Assembly: GCA_046297495.1 (NCBI GenBank) | Contig: JBKBIP010000014.1 | Coordinates: 1-64,000, forward strand | Length of the DNA: 64,000 bases | Reading direction: 5' to 3' | From: JBKBIP01 sp046297495 | GTDB lineage: Bacteria; Planctomycetota; Planctomycetia; Gemmatales; Gemmataceae | Part shown: positions 26,081-33,702 of the stretch, piece by piece | Layout of the letters: the number at the start of each line of letters is the position of its first letter | How positions within the stretch are numbered: position 1 is the first letter of the stretch | Notes under the pieces: generated by a model | Told to the model about the DNA's origin: nothing | Databases searched by the model: none | Seen by the model: the letters and a program-made list of their open reading frames with translations, nothing else | Position numbers and translations under genes: made by a program

Positions 26081-27370
26081 ATGGTCGTGGCTATCCCATT
26101 TTTTCTGACCAAGCTGCTGGTTCGAACTCGACTGGCGCGCCTATTTCCCCAGGCGCGGCGACTTGCCGCTGGCGGCACGGCTTACCTGCACTACTACGCC
26201 GACCGGGTGTTGGCGGCCCCGCATGAGGAGCTGGCCGCCGCCGCGCCGTACTGGCGGGAACACGGCCCCGAAGTCATTGACTTGACGCAGGGAACGCCGC
26301 GCTTCGATATCTTGCCATCGACCACCACCAAGCTCCCCAGCGACCGGCGCGGCTATCCGCCGGCCTGGGGATTGCCGGAGCTGCGCGGCGCCGTGGCGGA
26401 TTGGCTGCGCGCCGAACAGGGGCTTTCCGTCTCGCCCCAAGATGAAGTGCTGATCACCGCCGGCGCGGCGGGAGCGTTCGCCACGGCCATCGCCACCTTC
26501 GTCAATGCCGGCGACCGGGTGGCCCTGTTCGATCCGGCGTCGCCGTTGCACATCGCCGTCTTGAAGCAACAACGCGCCCGCATTCACTGGATTCCCACCT
26601 GGATGGAGGATGGCTATACGCGTTTTCGGCTGGAACATCTGGTGAAGGCGTTGGGGCGAGTGAAACTGTTGATTCTCACCGCGCCGAACAACCCCACCGG
26701 CGGCGTGGTGCGCAACGAAGACCTGGAAGCGCTGGCTTGGTGGGCCGAGCGCCGCGATGTGCTGCTGATTAGTGATGATGTCTTTCATCATTACTGGTAC
26801 GACGGCCTGCGGCACGGCCTCGCCACGTTCCCCAAGGCCGGCGCGCGTACCGTGACCATCGGCAGCCTTAGCAAGAGTCACGCCCTGACGGCGGCCCGCG
26901 TCGGCTGGCTGGCGGGACATCGTCATCTGGTGCGCCCGTGCGCCCTGACGAATCTGCTGCAAGCCGGGCTGGTGCCGACGCTGTGCCAGCAGATTGCCCT
27001 GAACGCGCTGCGTCACGCCGACCAAAGCTTGGCAGCGCCGCGCGCCGATTGGGCATCTCAACGCCGCTACGTGTTCGAGCGCGTGCGAACAGCGGGGCTG
27101 GAACCAGCTTGGCCGAGCGGCGGGTTGTTTCTGTGGCTGCCGGTCCACCACTTGGGTCTGACCGGCCGGGCGTTCGCCGAGCGACTGGCCCACGCGCAGC
27201 GCGTGCTGGTCTGGCCAGGCGAGTTTTTCGGTCCCAGCGGCGCCGGCCACGTCCGCTTGAGTTACGTCGCGGAAGAAGGCCGACTGCGCGAGGGCGTGGC
27301 GCGCCTAAGCGCCTTCTGCCGCGAGCTGTCCGGCCTCTCTCCTGCCCCCCCCTGCCGCGCGGCCGCCTAG
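26081..27370 (+). CDS. Class I/II pyridoxal-phosphate aminotransferase
   Basis: 429 residues of fold type I. The PLP-binding pattern is complete: LTAPNNPTGGVV, LLISDDVFHHYW and the Schiff-base lysine in SLSKSHALTAARVGW (about residue 265). The C-terminal arginine of VRLSYV probably binds the substrate carboxylate. Such enzymes use aspartate, aromatic amino acids or related 2-oxo acids; the exact substrate cannot be told. ATG 26081 follows ACGAGGCA; the 27-base extension upstream is unlikely. It is monocistronic and has a repeat-filled gap before it. Confidence 0.92.
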   Translation: MVVAIPFFLTKLLVRTRLARLFPQARRLAAGGTAYLHYYADRVLAAPHEELAAAAPYWREHGPEVIDLTQGTPRFDILPSTTTKLPSDRRGYPPAWGLPELRGAVADWLRAEQGLSVSPQDEVLITAGAAGAFATAIATFVNAGDRVALFDPASPLHIAVLKQQRARIHWIPTWMEDGYTRFRLEHLVKALGRVKLLILTAPNNPTGGVVRNEDLEALAWWAERRDVLLISDDVFHHYWYDGLRHGLATFPKAGARTVTIGSLSKSHALTAARVGWLAGHRHLVRPCALTNLLQAGLVPTLCQQIALNALRHADQSLAAPRADWASQRRYVFERVRTAGLEPAWPSGGLFLWLPVHHLGLTGRAFAERLAHAQRVLVWPGEFFGPSGAGHVRLSYVAEEGRLREGVARLSAFCRELSGLSPAPPCRAAA

Positions 27371-27830
27371 AGCGATTCGCGGTGCCTGGCCGCCACGATC
27401 CGCAGTAGCTAGTCTTTCCCCACGCCGTAGGGGTTGAACGCAACGCCTCTGGCGTACCGGAAAATGCCGAAAACGAGCATGTCCACCATCCTGTGACGCT
27501 CCCCCCGCGTTTACTCGTGTCGGAGAGATAAATTCTTATATGCGCTGGATGTTTCATTCATATTTGAAGTTGCAAGAGGGGATATGGGGGGGGTGGGGTG
27601 GAATGGAACAATGAAAAGGAACGTTGCGGATGCTTTGGGTAGTGTACAATAATTTAGTACAACTTGCAAGTGCAATTGGCCGGGGTTGGAACACGGGGGT
27701 GCCCAAGGGAAACCGCGTGTTTCTGATCCGCGGCCAATTTCCTCCGACCTTTACTGGAAACGGTGGCGCCGACAGGATACAACAGAGAGAATAAGCGGCT
27801 CGAACTTTGTGCATGGCAAGGAACGCGCTG
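27371..27830. other. Intergenic region before the PDZ serine protease (no gene found)
   Basis: 460 bases. No coding frame looks real. It contains the 29-base G-rich repeat (27588-27616). Around 27640-27660 GTGTACAATAATTTAG is a weak candidate for a -10 region. Otherwise I see nothing definite. Confidence 0.5.
27588..27616 (+). repeat. 29-bp G-rich repeat, inverted copy at 42465-42493
   Basis: GGGGGGTGGGGTGGAATGGA plus ACAATGAAA (27588-27616) matches the reverse complement of 42465-42493 exactly. Both copies lie between genes; the two are 14.8 kb apart. Confidence 0.7.
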
Positions 27831-29306
27831 ATGCGTCATTCCATCCTCATCTTAGCGCTAGTTGGCGGCAACGTGTTGGCTCACGGCACGGTTCAGGCTC
27901 AGGATGCGGTGCGTTTGGATGAGGCGTTGGGGATTCAAGAAACACTGCGCCAGATTGTCGCCGAGGTAGAGCCGGCCATCGCGTGTATTCTGGTCTCGCG
28001 TAGCGACATCTACGCGCGGCTGGGGCAAGGGCCTTCCCCAGACGTCGCCTCCGGCATCCTGGGGGGATTTGATGTCGGCTTGACCGACACCCATTTGCGA
28101 CCGTTCGATCTGGCCTATCCGCGTCACGTGCCGGAAGCGTTTGGCAGCGGCGTGGTCATCGATGCCGCCGGGTTGATCCTGACGCCGTATCATGTGGTGC
28201 GCGGCGCCACCAAGGTCTATGTCCGCTTGCCCGGCAACAAGGGGAGCTACGCCGACATCCACGCCGCCGACCCGCGCAGCGATTTGGCTGTGCTGCGCTT
28301 GCGGGACCGGCTGCCGGTCAAGGCGCTGCCGCTCGGCGACGGCGACAAGGCCCGCAAGGGACAGCTGGTACTCTCCATCGCCAACCCCTACACGGCCGGC
28401 TTTCGCCCCGGCAGCCCGACCGCGTCGTGGGGGATCATCAGCAACATCCGCCACCGCGGCCCGGATCTTCCCAAGGAGGAAGACCGCCGCCAGCCCTTGC
28501 ACCGTTACGGCACCTTATGGCAACTCGATACCCGGCTCAACGTCACGTGCAGCGGCGGCGCGGTGATCAACTTGCAAGGGGAACTCATCGGCCTGACCTC
28601 GAACCTGGCGGCGTTGTTGGGAACCGAAACATCGGGGGGTTACGCCATTCCTCTGGACGCGCGCTATCGCCCCATGGTGGAAGTGCTCAAACAGGGGAAG
28701 GAAGTCGAACATGGCTTCCTCGGCGTGGAGCTGGCGCGCGACGCGGTGGGCGGCCCCGTGGTGATTCAAGGGGTGTTGCACAACGCGCCGGCGTTTCAGG
28801 CTGGGTTGCGCCGCGGCGACGTGGTTTTGGCAATCAACGACATTCCGCTGCGCGATCAGGAGGACTTGTTTTTGACCGTCGGCGCGCTGTTGGCCGGCTC
28901 GGAAGTGGTTTTGAAGGTCCGTTCGTTTCATGACAATCAGGTACGCACGTTGAATCCCGCGCGCCTGGTCAAGTTCCATGTGCCTGGCCCGATCATTGCC
29001 TCGAATCGGCCAGCGGCGGTGCGGGGCTTGCGCGTGGATTACGCCAGCATCGCCAGCCAGGGGACGCGCCCCCTGTGGGGCGGACCGACCGGCATCCCCA
29101 ACGGCGTGTGCGTGCGGGAGGTAGAGCCGGACAGCCCTGCCGAGGCCGCCTTGCTCAAACCCTTCGCCGTGATCACCGCCGTCAATGGCCGGACGGTCAC
29201 GACGCCGGAGGCGTTCTATCGGGAAGCACGCTCGATCCAGGGACCATTGGCATTGACGTTACAAGATTCACCCCATGACACCCCACGAATAGTGAAAATT
29301 AACTGA
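27831..29306 (+). CDS. Exported trypsin-like serine protease with PDZ domains (DegP/HtrA type)
   Basis: 491 residues with a signal peptide (HSILILALVGGNVLAHG). The triad is His121 (TPYHVV), Asp about 150 (DPRSDLAVL) and Ser241 (TCSGGAVINLQGELIG). A PDZ-like domain follows (VVIQGVLHNAPAFQAGLRRGDVVLAINDIPLRD), and a second at the end (VREVEPDSPAEAALLKPFAVITAVNG). Such proteins degrade or refold damaged envelope proteins. ATG 27831 has AAGGAA eight bases upstream and starts a good signal peptide; a frame to 27807 is less likely. Its stop is one base before the next start, so the two genes are close neighbours. Confidence 0.92.
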   Translation: MRHSILILALVGGNVLAHGTVQAQDAVRLDEALGIQETLRQIVAEVEPAIACILVSRSDIYARLGQGPSPDVASGILGGFDVGLTDTHLRPFDLAYPRHVPEAFGSGVVIDAAGLILTPYHVVRGATKVYVRLPGNKGSYADIHAADPRSDLAVLRLRDRLPVKALPLGDGDKARKGQLVLSIANPYTAGFRPGSPTASWGIISNIRHRGPDLPKEEDRRQPLHRYGTLWQLDTRLNVTCSGGAVINLQGELIGLTSNLAALLGTETSGGYAIPLDARYRPMVEVLKQGKEVEHGFLGVELARDAVGGPVVIQGVLHNAPAFQAGLRRGDVVLAINDIPLRDQEDLFLTVGALLAGSEVVLKVRSFHDNQVRTLNPARLVKFHVPGPIIASNRPAAVRGLRVDYASIASQGTRPLWGGPTGIPNGVCVREVEPDSPAEAALLKPFAVITAVNGRTVTTPEAFYREARSIQGPLALTLQDSPHDTPRIVKIN

Positions 29307-29307
29307 C

Positions 29308-30132
29308 ATGCGTTACGCCATTTGCAATGAGACGTTTGAGGGTTGGGACCATGCGCGGGTGTGCCAGTTCGTGGCCGAGACGGGCTACACCGGCTTGGAG
29401 CTGGCGCCATTCACGCTGGCCCCGCGCATCACCGATGTATCCGCCGCGCGCCGCCGGGAGTTGCGGCAGCAGGCGGAGGACTACGGCTTGACTATTCTGG
29501 GGCTGCACTGGCTCTTGGCCCGCACCGAGGGGTTCATGCTCACCGCCCCCGATGAGACGGTTCGCCGGCGCACCGCTGATTATCTCGTCGAACTGGCCCG
29601 TTGCTGCCGGGATGTCGGCGGCGACATTCTGGTCTTCGGCTCTCCCTTGCAGCGGCGCGTTCCCGAAGGGGCCAGCCGCGCTCAGGCCACCGATTATGCC
29701 GTGGATACGTTCGGCAAGGCGTTGCCAGGGATCGCCGATTGTGGCGTCAAGCTGTGCCTGGAACCGCTGGCCCCCGCCGAGGCCGATTTCATCAACACCT
29801 GCGCCGAGGCGACGGCCATCCTCGATCGCTTGCCGCACCCCAATTTCATCTTACATTTGGATGTTAAAGCCTTGTCGTCGGAAGCGGTGCCGATTCCGGA
29901 GCTGATCCACCGCCACGCCGCCCGCACCGGCCACTTCCACGCCAACGACCCGAATAAACGCGGCCCCGGCTTTGGCGACATGGATTTCGTGCCCATCTTC
30001 CAGGCCCTGCACGACAGCGGCTATGCCGGTTGGGTGTCCGTCGAAGTGTTCGACTATTCCCCCGACCCGGAAACGATTGCTCGCGACAGTCTGCGCTACA
30101 TGAAAGAGTGCGAGGCCCAGATCAAGAAGTGA
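29308..30132 (+). CDS. Sugar phosphate isomerase/epimerase (xylose isomerase-like TIM barrel)
   Basis: 274 residues of the AP endonuclease 2/xylose isomerase-like barrel. The metal ligands can be read as Glu in LCLEPLAP, Asp in LHLDVKAL, His in HFHANDP and Glu in VSVEVFDY. These enzymes isomerise or epimerise sugars or inositols, or act as hydroxypyruvate isomerases; the actual substrate is unknown. The start lies two bases after the protease stop, but no ribosome site of note is visible, so coupled translation is likely. The ceramidase-like gene follows 15 bases later on the same strand. Confidence 0.9.
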   Translation: MRYAICNETFEGWDHARVCQFVAETGYTGLELAPFTLAPRITDVSAARRRELRQQAEDYGLTILGLHWLLARTEGFMLTAPDETVRRRTADYLVELARCCRDVGGDILVFGSPLQRRVPEGASRAQATDYAVDTFGKALPGIADCGVKLCLEPLAPAEADFINTCAEATAILDRLPHPNFILHLDVKALSSEAVPIPELIHRHAARTGHFHANDPNKRGPGFGDMDFVPIFQALHDSGYAGWVSVEVFDYSPDPETIARDSLRYMKECEAQIKK

Positions 30133-30147
30133 CCAGAGGGAGGGATC

Positions 30148-31653
30148 ATGGACGGTCGATTTCCGGCAGCCAGAGCCTGCCAGGCAGGGCGTTCCCAGGC
30201 CGAGCCTGGGAACGAGAATCGATTTTCTCTCGTGTGGCTACACGCATTTCCGTTGTGTCTGGTTGTCTTATGGCTATTATTTCTTCCCGCGCACGCCGCC
30301 GCGGCTCCACTCGAAGCAGGTTTCGCCGAGGCGGACATCACGCCGGCAATTGGCGACAAGCCAGTGTACATCGCTGGCTTCGGACAAAATCGCAAGGCGA
30401 CCGGCGTGCATGATCCCTTGCGAGTCCGGACTGTCGTGTTGCGGCATGATGGGCAAAAGATCGCCTTGGCCTCCGTCGATCTGGTCGGTCTGTTCCGGGA
30501 CTCGGTGCTGCGCGTGCGTCAGCGGCTGCCGGGTTTCACCTATGTCCTCGTCTCCAGCACGCACAACCACAACGGCCCGGACACGCTCGGCTTGTGGGGA
30601 CCGAATCCGTTCACCAGCGGCATTGACGCGGATTATTTGAAGCATGTCGAAAACCAGATCGTCAAGGCCGTGCAAGCTGCCGACCGCGTCGCACGTCCAG
30701 TTAGTGCCCGCATTGGCTTGACGGCCGCCCCCGATCTGCTCGTAGACAATCGGGAGCCTTACATCAAACATGACGATCTGGTGGCGTTGGAATTTCTCGA
30801 TGTCAAGGATAAGACTCCCGTTGGCGTCGTGGTGCAGTGGAATTGTCATCCCGAAACGCTGAGCAGCAAGAATACGGAAATCACCGCCGATTTCGTCGCC
30901 AGCGCCGTCGCCGAGCTACACAAACGCCGCCGTTGCCCGGTCGTGTATCTCACCGGCACCGTCGGCGGGCTGATGACCTCCATCGGTGTCGCCGTCCAGG
31001 ACGAACAGGGTCGGCGGCTGGCGGAGGGAACTTTCGAGAAAACGGAGCGCTACGGCCAACTGCTCGGACAACGAGCCGACGAAGCGTTGCAAGAAGGCAA
31101 GCCAATTCGCTTGACCCCCTGGCGGATTCGCAGCCGGGAAGTGTTCTTGCCTATCGAAAATCCGGTTTATCGCGTTGCTTGGCAGCTGGGTGTCTTGCGC
31201 CGCCCCGCTTATCTGTGGACCGGCGATCCGACCCAAGCCGAACCTGCCGGTAATCAACCCACGGACAAACCCCTGTGCCTGGCCACGGAGATCGGCTGGC
31301 TGCGCCTGGGGAAATTGGACATCGCCTGCATCCCTGGCGAGATTTACCCGGAATTGGTGCTCGGCAAGGTGCAAGACCCTCCCGACCCCGGAGCCGATTT
31401 TCCCGACGCTGCCATCGAGCCAGCCATCTATGGACAATTACGAGGTCCTTGGCGCATGATCATCGGTTTGGCCAACGATGAGATCGGTTACATCATCCCC
31501 AAACGCCAGTGGGACCAAAAACCGCCCTTCTGCTACGGCCGCCAACGCGCGCAATACGGCGAGATCAACAGCATTGGCCCCGAAGCCGCCCCGATTCTGT
31601 GCAAGATGTTTCGGGAAATGGTGAAAGGGGACGAATCGCCACCGGCGCCGTAG
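30148..31653 (+). CDS. Neutral/alkaline ceramidase N-terminal domain protein, exported
   Basis: 501 residues. A hydrophobic leader (VWLHAFPLCLVVLWLLFLPAHAAAA) is followed by the domain opening EAGFAEADITPAIGDKPVYIAGFG. THNHNGPDTLGLWG corresponds to the zinc-binding loop of neutral ceramidases, and WNCHPETLSSKNTEITADFV and VVYLTGTVGGLMTS are also conserved. It is shorter than full ceramidases and lacks their C-terminal domain, so lipid or other amide hydrolysis is inferred only. Upstream of the leader, residues 12-24 are encoded by a palindromic repeat (30190-30214). GAGGGAGG supplies the ribosome site for ATG 30148. Confidence 0.87.
   Translation: MDGRFPAARACQAGRSQAEPGNENRFSLVWLHAFPLCLVVLWLLFLPAHAAAAPLEAGFAEADITPAIGDKPVYIAGFGQNRKATGVHDPLRVRTVVLRHDGQKIALASVDLVGLFRDSVLRVRQRLPGFTYVLVSSTHNHNGPDTLGLWGPNPFTSGIDADYLKHVENQIVKAVQAADRVARPVSARIGLTAAPDLLVDNREPYIKHDDLVALEFLDVKDKTPVGVVVQWNCHPETLSSKNTEITADFVASAVAELHKRRRCPVVYLTGTVGGLMTSIGVAVQDEQGRRLAEGTFEKTERYGQLLGQRADEALQEGKPIRLTPWRIRSREVFLPIENPVYRVAWQLGVLRRPAYLWTGDPTQAEPAGNQPTDKPLCLATEIGWLRLGKLDIACIPGEIYPELVLGKVQDPPDPGADFPDAAIEPAIYGQLRGPWRMIIGLANDEIGYIIPKRQWDQKPPFCYGRQRAQYGEINSIGPEAAPILCKMFREMVKGDESPPAP
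30190..30214. repeat. REP-like palindrome inside the ceramidase-like coding region
   Basis: CGTTCCCAGGC (30190-30200) and GCCTGGGAACG (30204-30214) form an 11-bp stem with a CGA loop. A decayed relative of the same ends (TTCTCGTTCCCAAGC) is found at 45524-45556. It is translated in frame as part of the N-terminal tail, so the tail is probably a late addition. Confidence 0.75.
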
Positions 31654-31661
31654 TGCCCAAC

Positions 31662-32891
31662 TCAACCACGCGAAGAATAATTCGTCAGTGCGAACGTCTC
31701 TGCCGCCATGCGCGCGATGGTTTGGCCGATGCTGATGGACGCGGTGGCCGCTGGCGAGGGGGCATTGAGCACATGGATCATGCGCTCGGCGCTAAGGATG
31801 CGGAAATCGTCCACCAACTGGCCGGCGGGGTCCACTGCCTGGGCGCGGACGCCGGCGCCGGCGGGGCGGATGTCATCCAGACGCAGCTCCGGCAGCAAGC
31901 GCCGCAGGGCCTTCACGAACGCCCGCTTGCTCAGGGACCGATGCACTTCCCCCAACCCGGTGCGCCAGTATTTGCCGGCCATGCGCCAGAATCCGGCGTA
32001 GCGCAGCATCTCGCTGACATCGGTGAGAGACCACTCGCTCCACGCATAGCCTTCCCGCCGCAAGGCCAAGACCGCGTTGGGACCGGCTTCGATCTGGCCG
32101 TGGACCGTGCGCGTGAAATGAACCCCCAAGAAAGGGAAACGCGGATCGGGGACCGGATACACCAGGTTGCGCACCAGATGACGGCGTGGGGGAACCAGCT
32201 CGTAATACTCCCCCCGGAAGGGAATGATCCGCAAGCCGGGTTCCACGCCGCAGCGGCGGGCGATGCGGTCGCACTGCAAACCGCCGCAATTGATGAGATA
32301 ATGGCAGCGAATGGCGCCCCGGTTGGTTTCCAGGACTAGCTCCGTCCCCAGGCGCCGGCAGCGGCGCAAGCGCGTGCCAATTTGTATGACGCCGCCCGCT
32401 TGGCGGACGTGATCTGCGAAGGTCTCGGCGACGCGGACGAAATCGACGATCCCCGTTTCCGGAACGAGCAAACCCGCTCGTCCGGTGATGTGCGGCTCAT
32501 GCTCGGCGATCTCCGCGCGGTCCAGCCGGCGCACGCCTTGCAGGCCATTCGCTTGCCCGCGCCGGAGCAGTTCCTCCAGCATGGACAGCTCATGTTCCTC
32601 GGTGGCCACGATCAGCTTGCCGCAGCGCTCGTGGGGAATGCCATGTTCTTGGCAAAAGCGGTACAGGGCTTCCCGGCCCGCGACGCAGTTGCGCGCCTTG
32701 AGCGAGCCAGGCTTGTAGTAAATCCCCGAATGAATGACGCCGCTGTTGTGGCCGGTTTGGTGCGCCGCCAAGCGATCCTCGGCTTCGAGAACGATCAGCG
32801 ACAGCCGCCCGCGCCGCGTCAAGGCGCGGGCCGTGGACAAGCCAATGATACCACCGCCGATGACGGTGATGGAGTAGAGAGGAGTCGTCAT
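31662..32891 (-). CDS. lhgO: L-2-hydroxyglutarate oxidase family FAD-dependent oxidoreductase
   Basis: 409 residues, near the family's usual length of about 400. The FAD-binding IGGGIIGLSTARALTRRG is at residues 11-28, then HQTGHNSGVIHSGIYYKPGSLKARNCVAG, the hallmark of L2HGDH/LhgO proteins, and a C-terminal GAGVRAQAVDPAGQLVDDF with INAPSPAATASISIG-like end (VLNAPSPAATAS). It oxidises L-2-hydroxyglutarate, a toxic by-product of central metabolism, to 2-oxoglutarate. ATG 32891 has GGAGAG before it; two longer starts (32948 and 33371) add an unrelated tail. It is the last gene of a minus-strand operon with pxpB. Confidence 0.93.
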   Translation of the reverse strand: MTTPLYSITVIGGGIIGLSTARALTRRGRLSLIVLEAEDRLAAHQTGHNSGVIHSGIYYKPGSLKARNCVAGREALYRFCQEHGIPHERCGKLIVATEEHELSMLEELLRRGQANGLQGVRRLDRAEIAEHEPHITGRAGLLVPETGIVDFVRVAETFADHVRQAGGVIQIGTRLRRCRRLGTELVLETNRGAIRCHYLINCGGLQCDRIARRCGVEPGLRIIPFRGEYYELVPPRRHLVRNLVYPVPDPRFPFLGVHFTRTVHGQIEAGPNAVLALRREGYAWSEWSLTDVSEMLRYAGFWRMAGKYWRTGLGEVHRSLSKRAFVKALRRLLPELRLDDIRPAGAGVRAQAVDPAGQLVDDFRILSAERMIHVLNAPSPAATASISIGQTIARMAAETFALTNYSSRG

Positions 32892-33033
32892 GCGCTCTCC
32901 GACATCTTGGACAACTTGGGGAACCTCTTGGGGCTTTTGGGTTTGCATTGGTTCTATGGTTGATGTATCGGTTCGCGCGGGGAGACCAAAGCCTCTATGA
33001 GCCGAGGCAAACCGCTCTAGCCCCCTCAACATG

Positions 33034-33702
33034 TCACAAGCGCTGGCCCAACAGCCGGAAATACTCGTCTTCCGAGATGGGCACGAAACGCACGCGGTCG
33101 CCGGTGCGCAGGGGGAAATAGCCGTCCGCGACATCGACGAGCCGCAGCGGGGCGCGGCCAATGATGTTCCAGCCGCCGGGACGCGCTTCGGTGTAGATGC
33201 CGGTCTGTTGTCCCGTGAGGCCGACGCTGCCCGCTTCCACCCGGAGACGCGGTTGCGGCAAACGCGGCACGCCCTGCAGCGCCGGCGGTAAGTAGCCCAG
33301 GTAGGGGAAACCGGGACAGAAGCCGATGGCGAAGACGGTGTATTCCGTTTCGCTGTGCCAGCGAATGACATCCGCCGCCGTCAATCCGGTATGCGCCATG
33401 ACACGTTCCATGTCGAGCCACGAATCGTACCAGCATGGAATATGGTGCAATTTCCCCGTCACTTCGCTGACATGTTTAAGGGATTCTTGACGCCATTGCT
33501 GGACGTGGCGCTCGGCGTCCGCGAATGGGATGCGCGCCAGGTCGAAAAACACGGCGACGCTGGCATAGGCTTGCACGACATCGAGAAGCCACGGCGCCGG
33601 CTGGCGGCGCGCGTGCTCCGCGAAGGCGGCGGCGGTGGATTCGTTTGGAAAATAGATCAGGATCGCCTGATCGCTCAGGGGAACCACGGCAGCGGCATTC
33701 AT
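33034..33702 (-). CDS. pxpB: KipI-like 5-oxoprolinase subunit PxpB
   Basis: 222 residues with the family's FAIGFCPGFPYLGYLPPALQ and LRLVDVADGYFPLRTGDRVRF blocks. PxpB and PxpC form the ATP-dependent part of the bacterial 5-oxoprolinase that clears pyroglutamate. Here the pxpA and pxpC genes are not in the window. Its start overlaps the stop of the upstream membrane-protein gene by one base (TGATG), which implies translational coupling. lhgO follows on the same strand after a short gap. Confidence 0.93.
   Translation of the reverse strand: MNAAAVVPLSDQAILIYFPNESTAAAFAEHARRQPAPWLLDVVQAYASVAVFFDLARIPFADAERHVQQWRQESLKHVSEVTGKLHHIPCWYDSWLDMERVMAHTGLTAADVIRWHSETEYTVFAIGFCPGFPYLGYLPPALQGVPRLPQPRLRVEAGSVGLTGQQTGIYTEARPGGWNIIGRAPLRLVDVADGYFPLRTGDRVRFVPISEDEYFRLLGQRL

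Noticed and set aside
32892..33371. Upstream extension of lhgO through the pxpB region
   Set aside because: The extension overlaps pxpB in another frame and is Arg/Ser/Pro-rich; LhgO proteins begin at the FAD loop, as given by ATG 32891.
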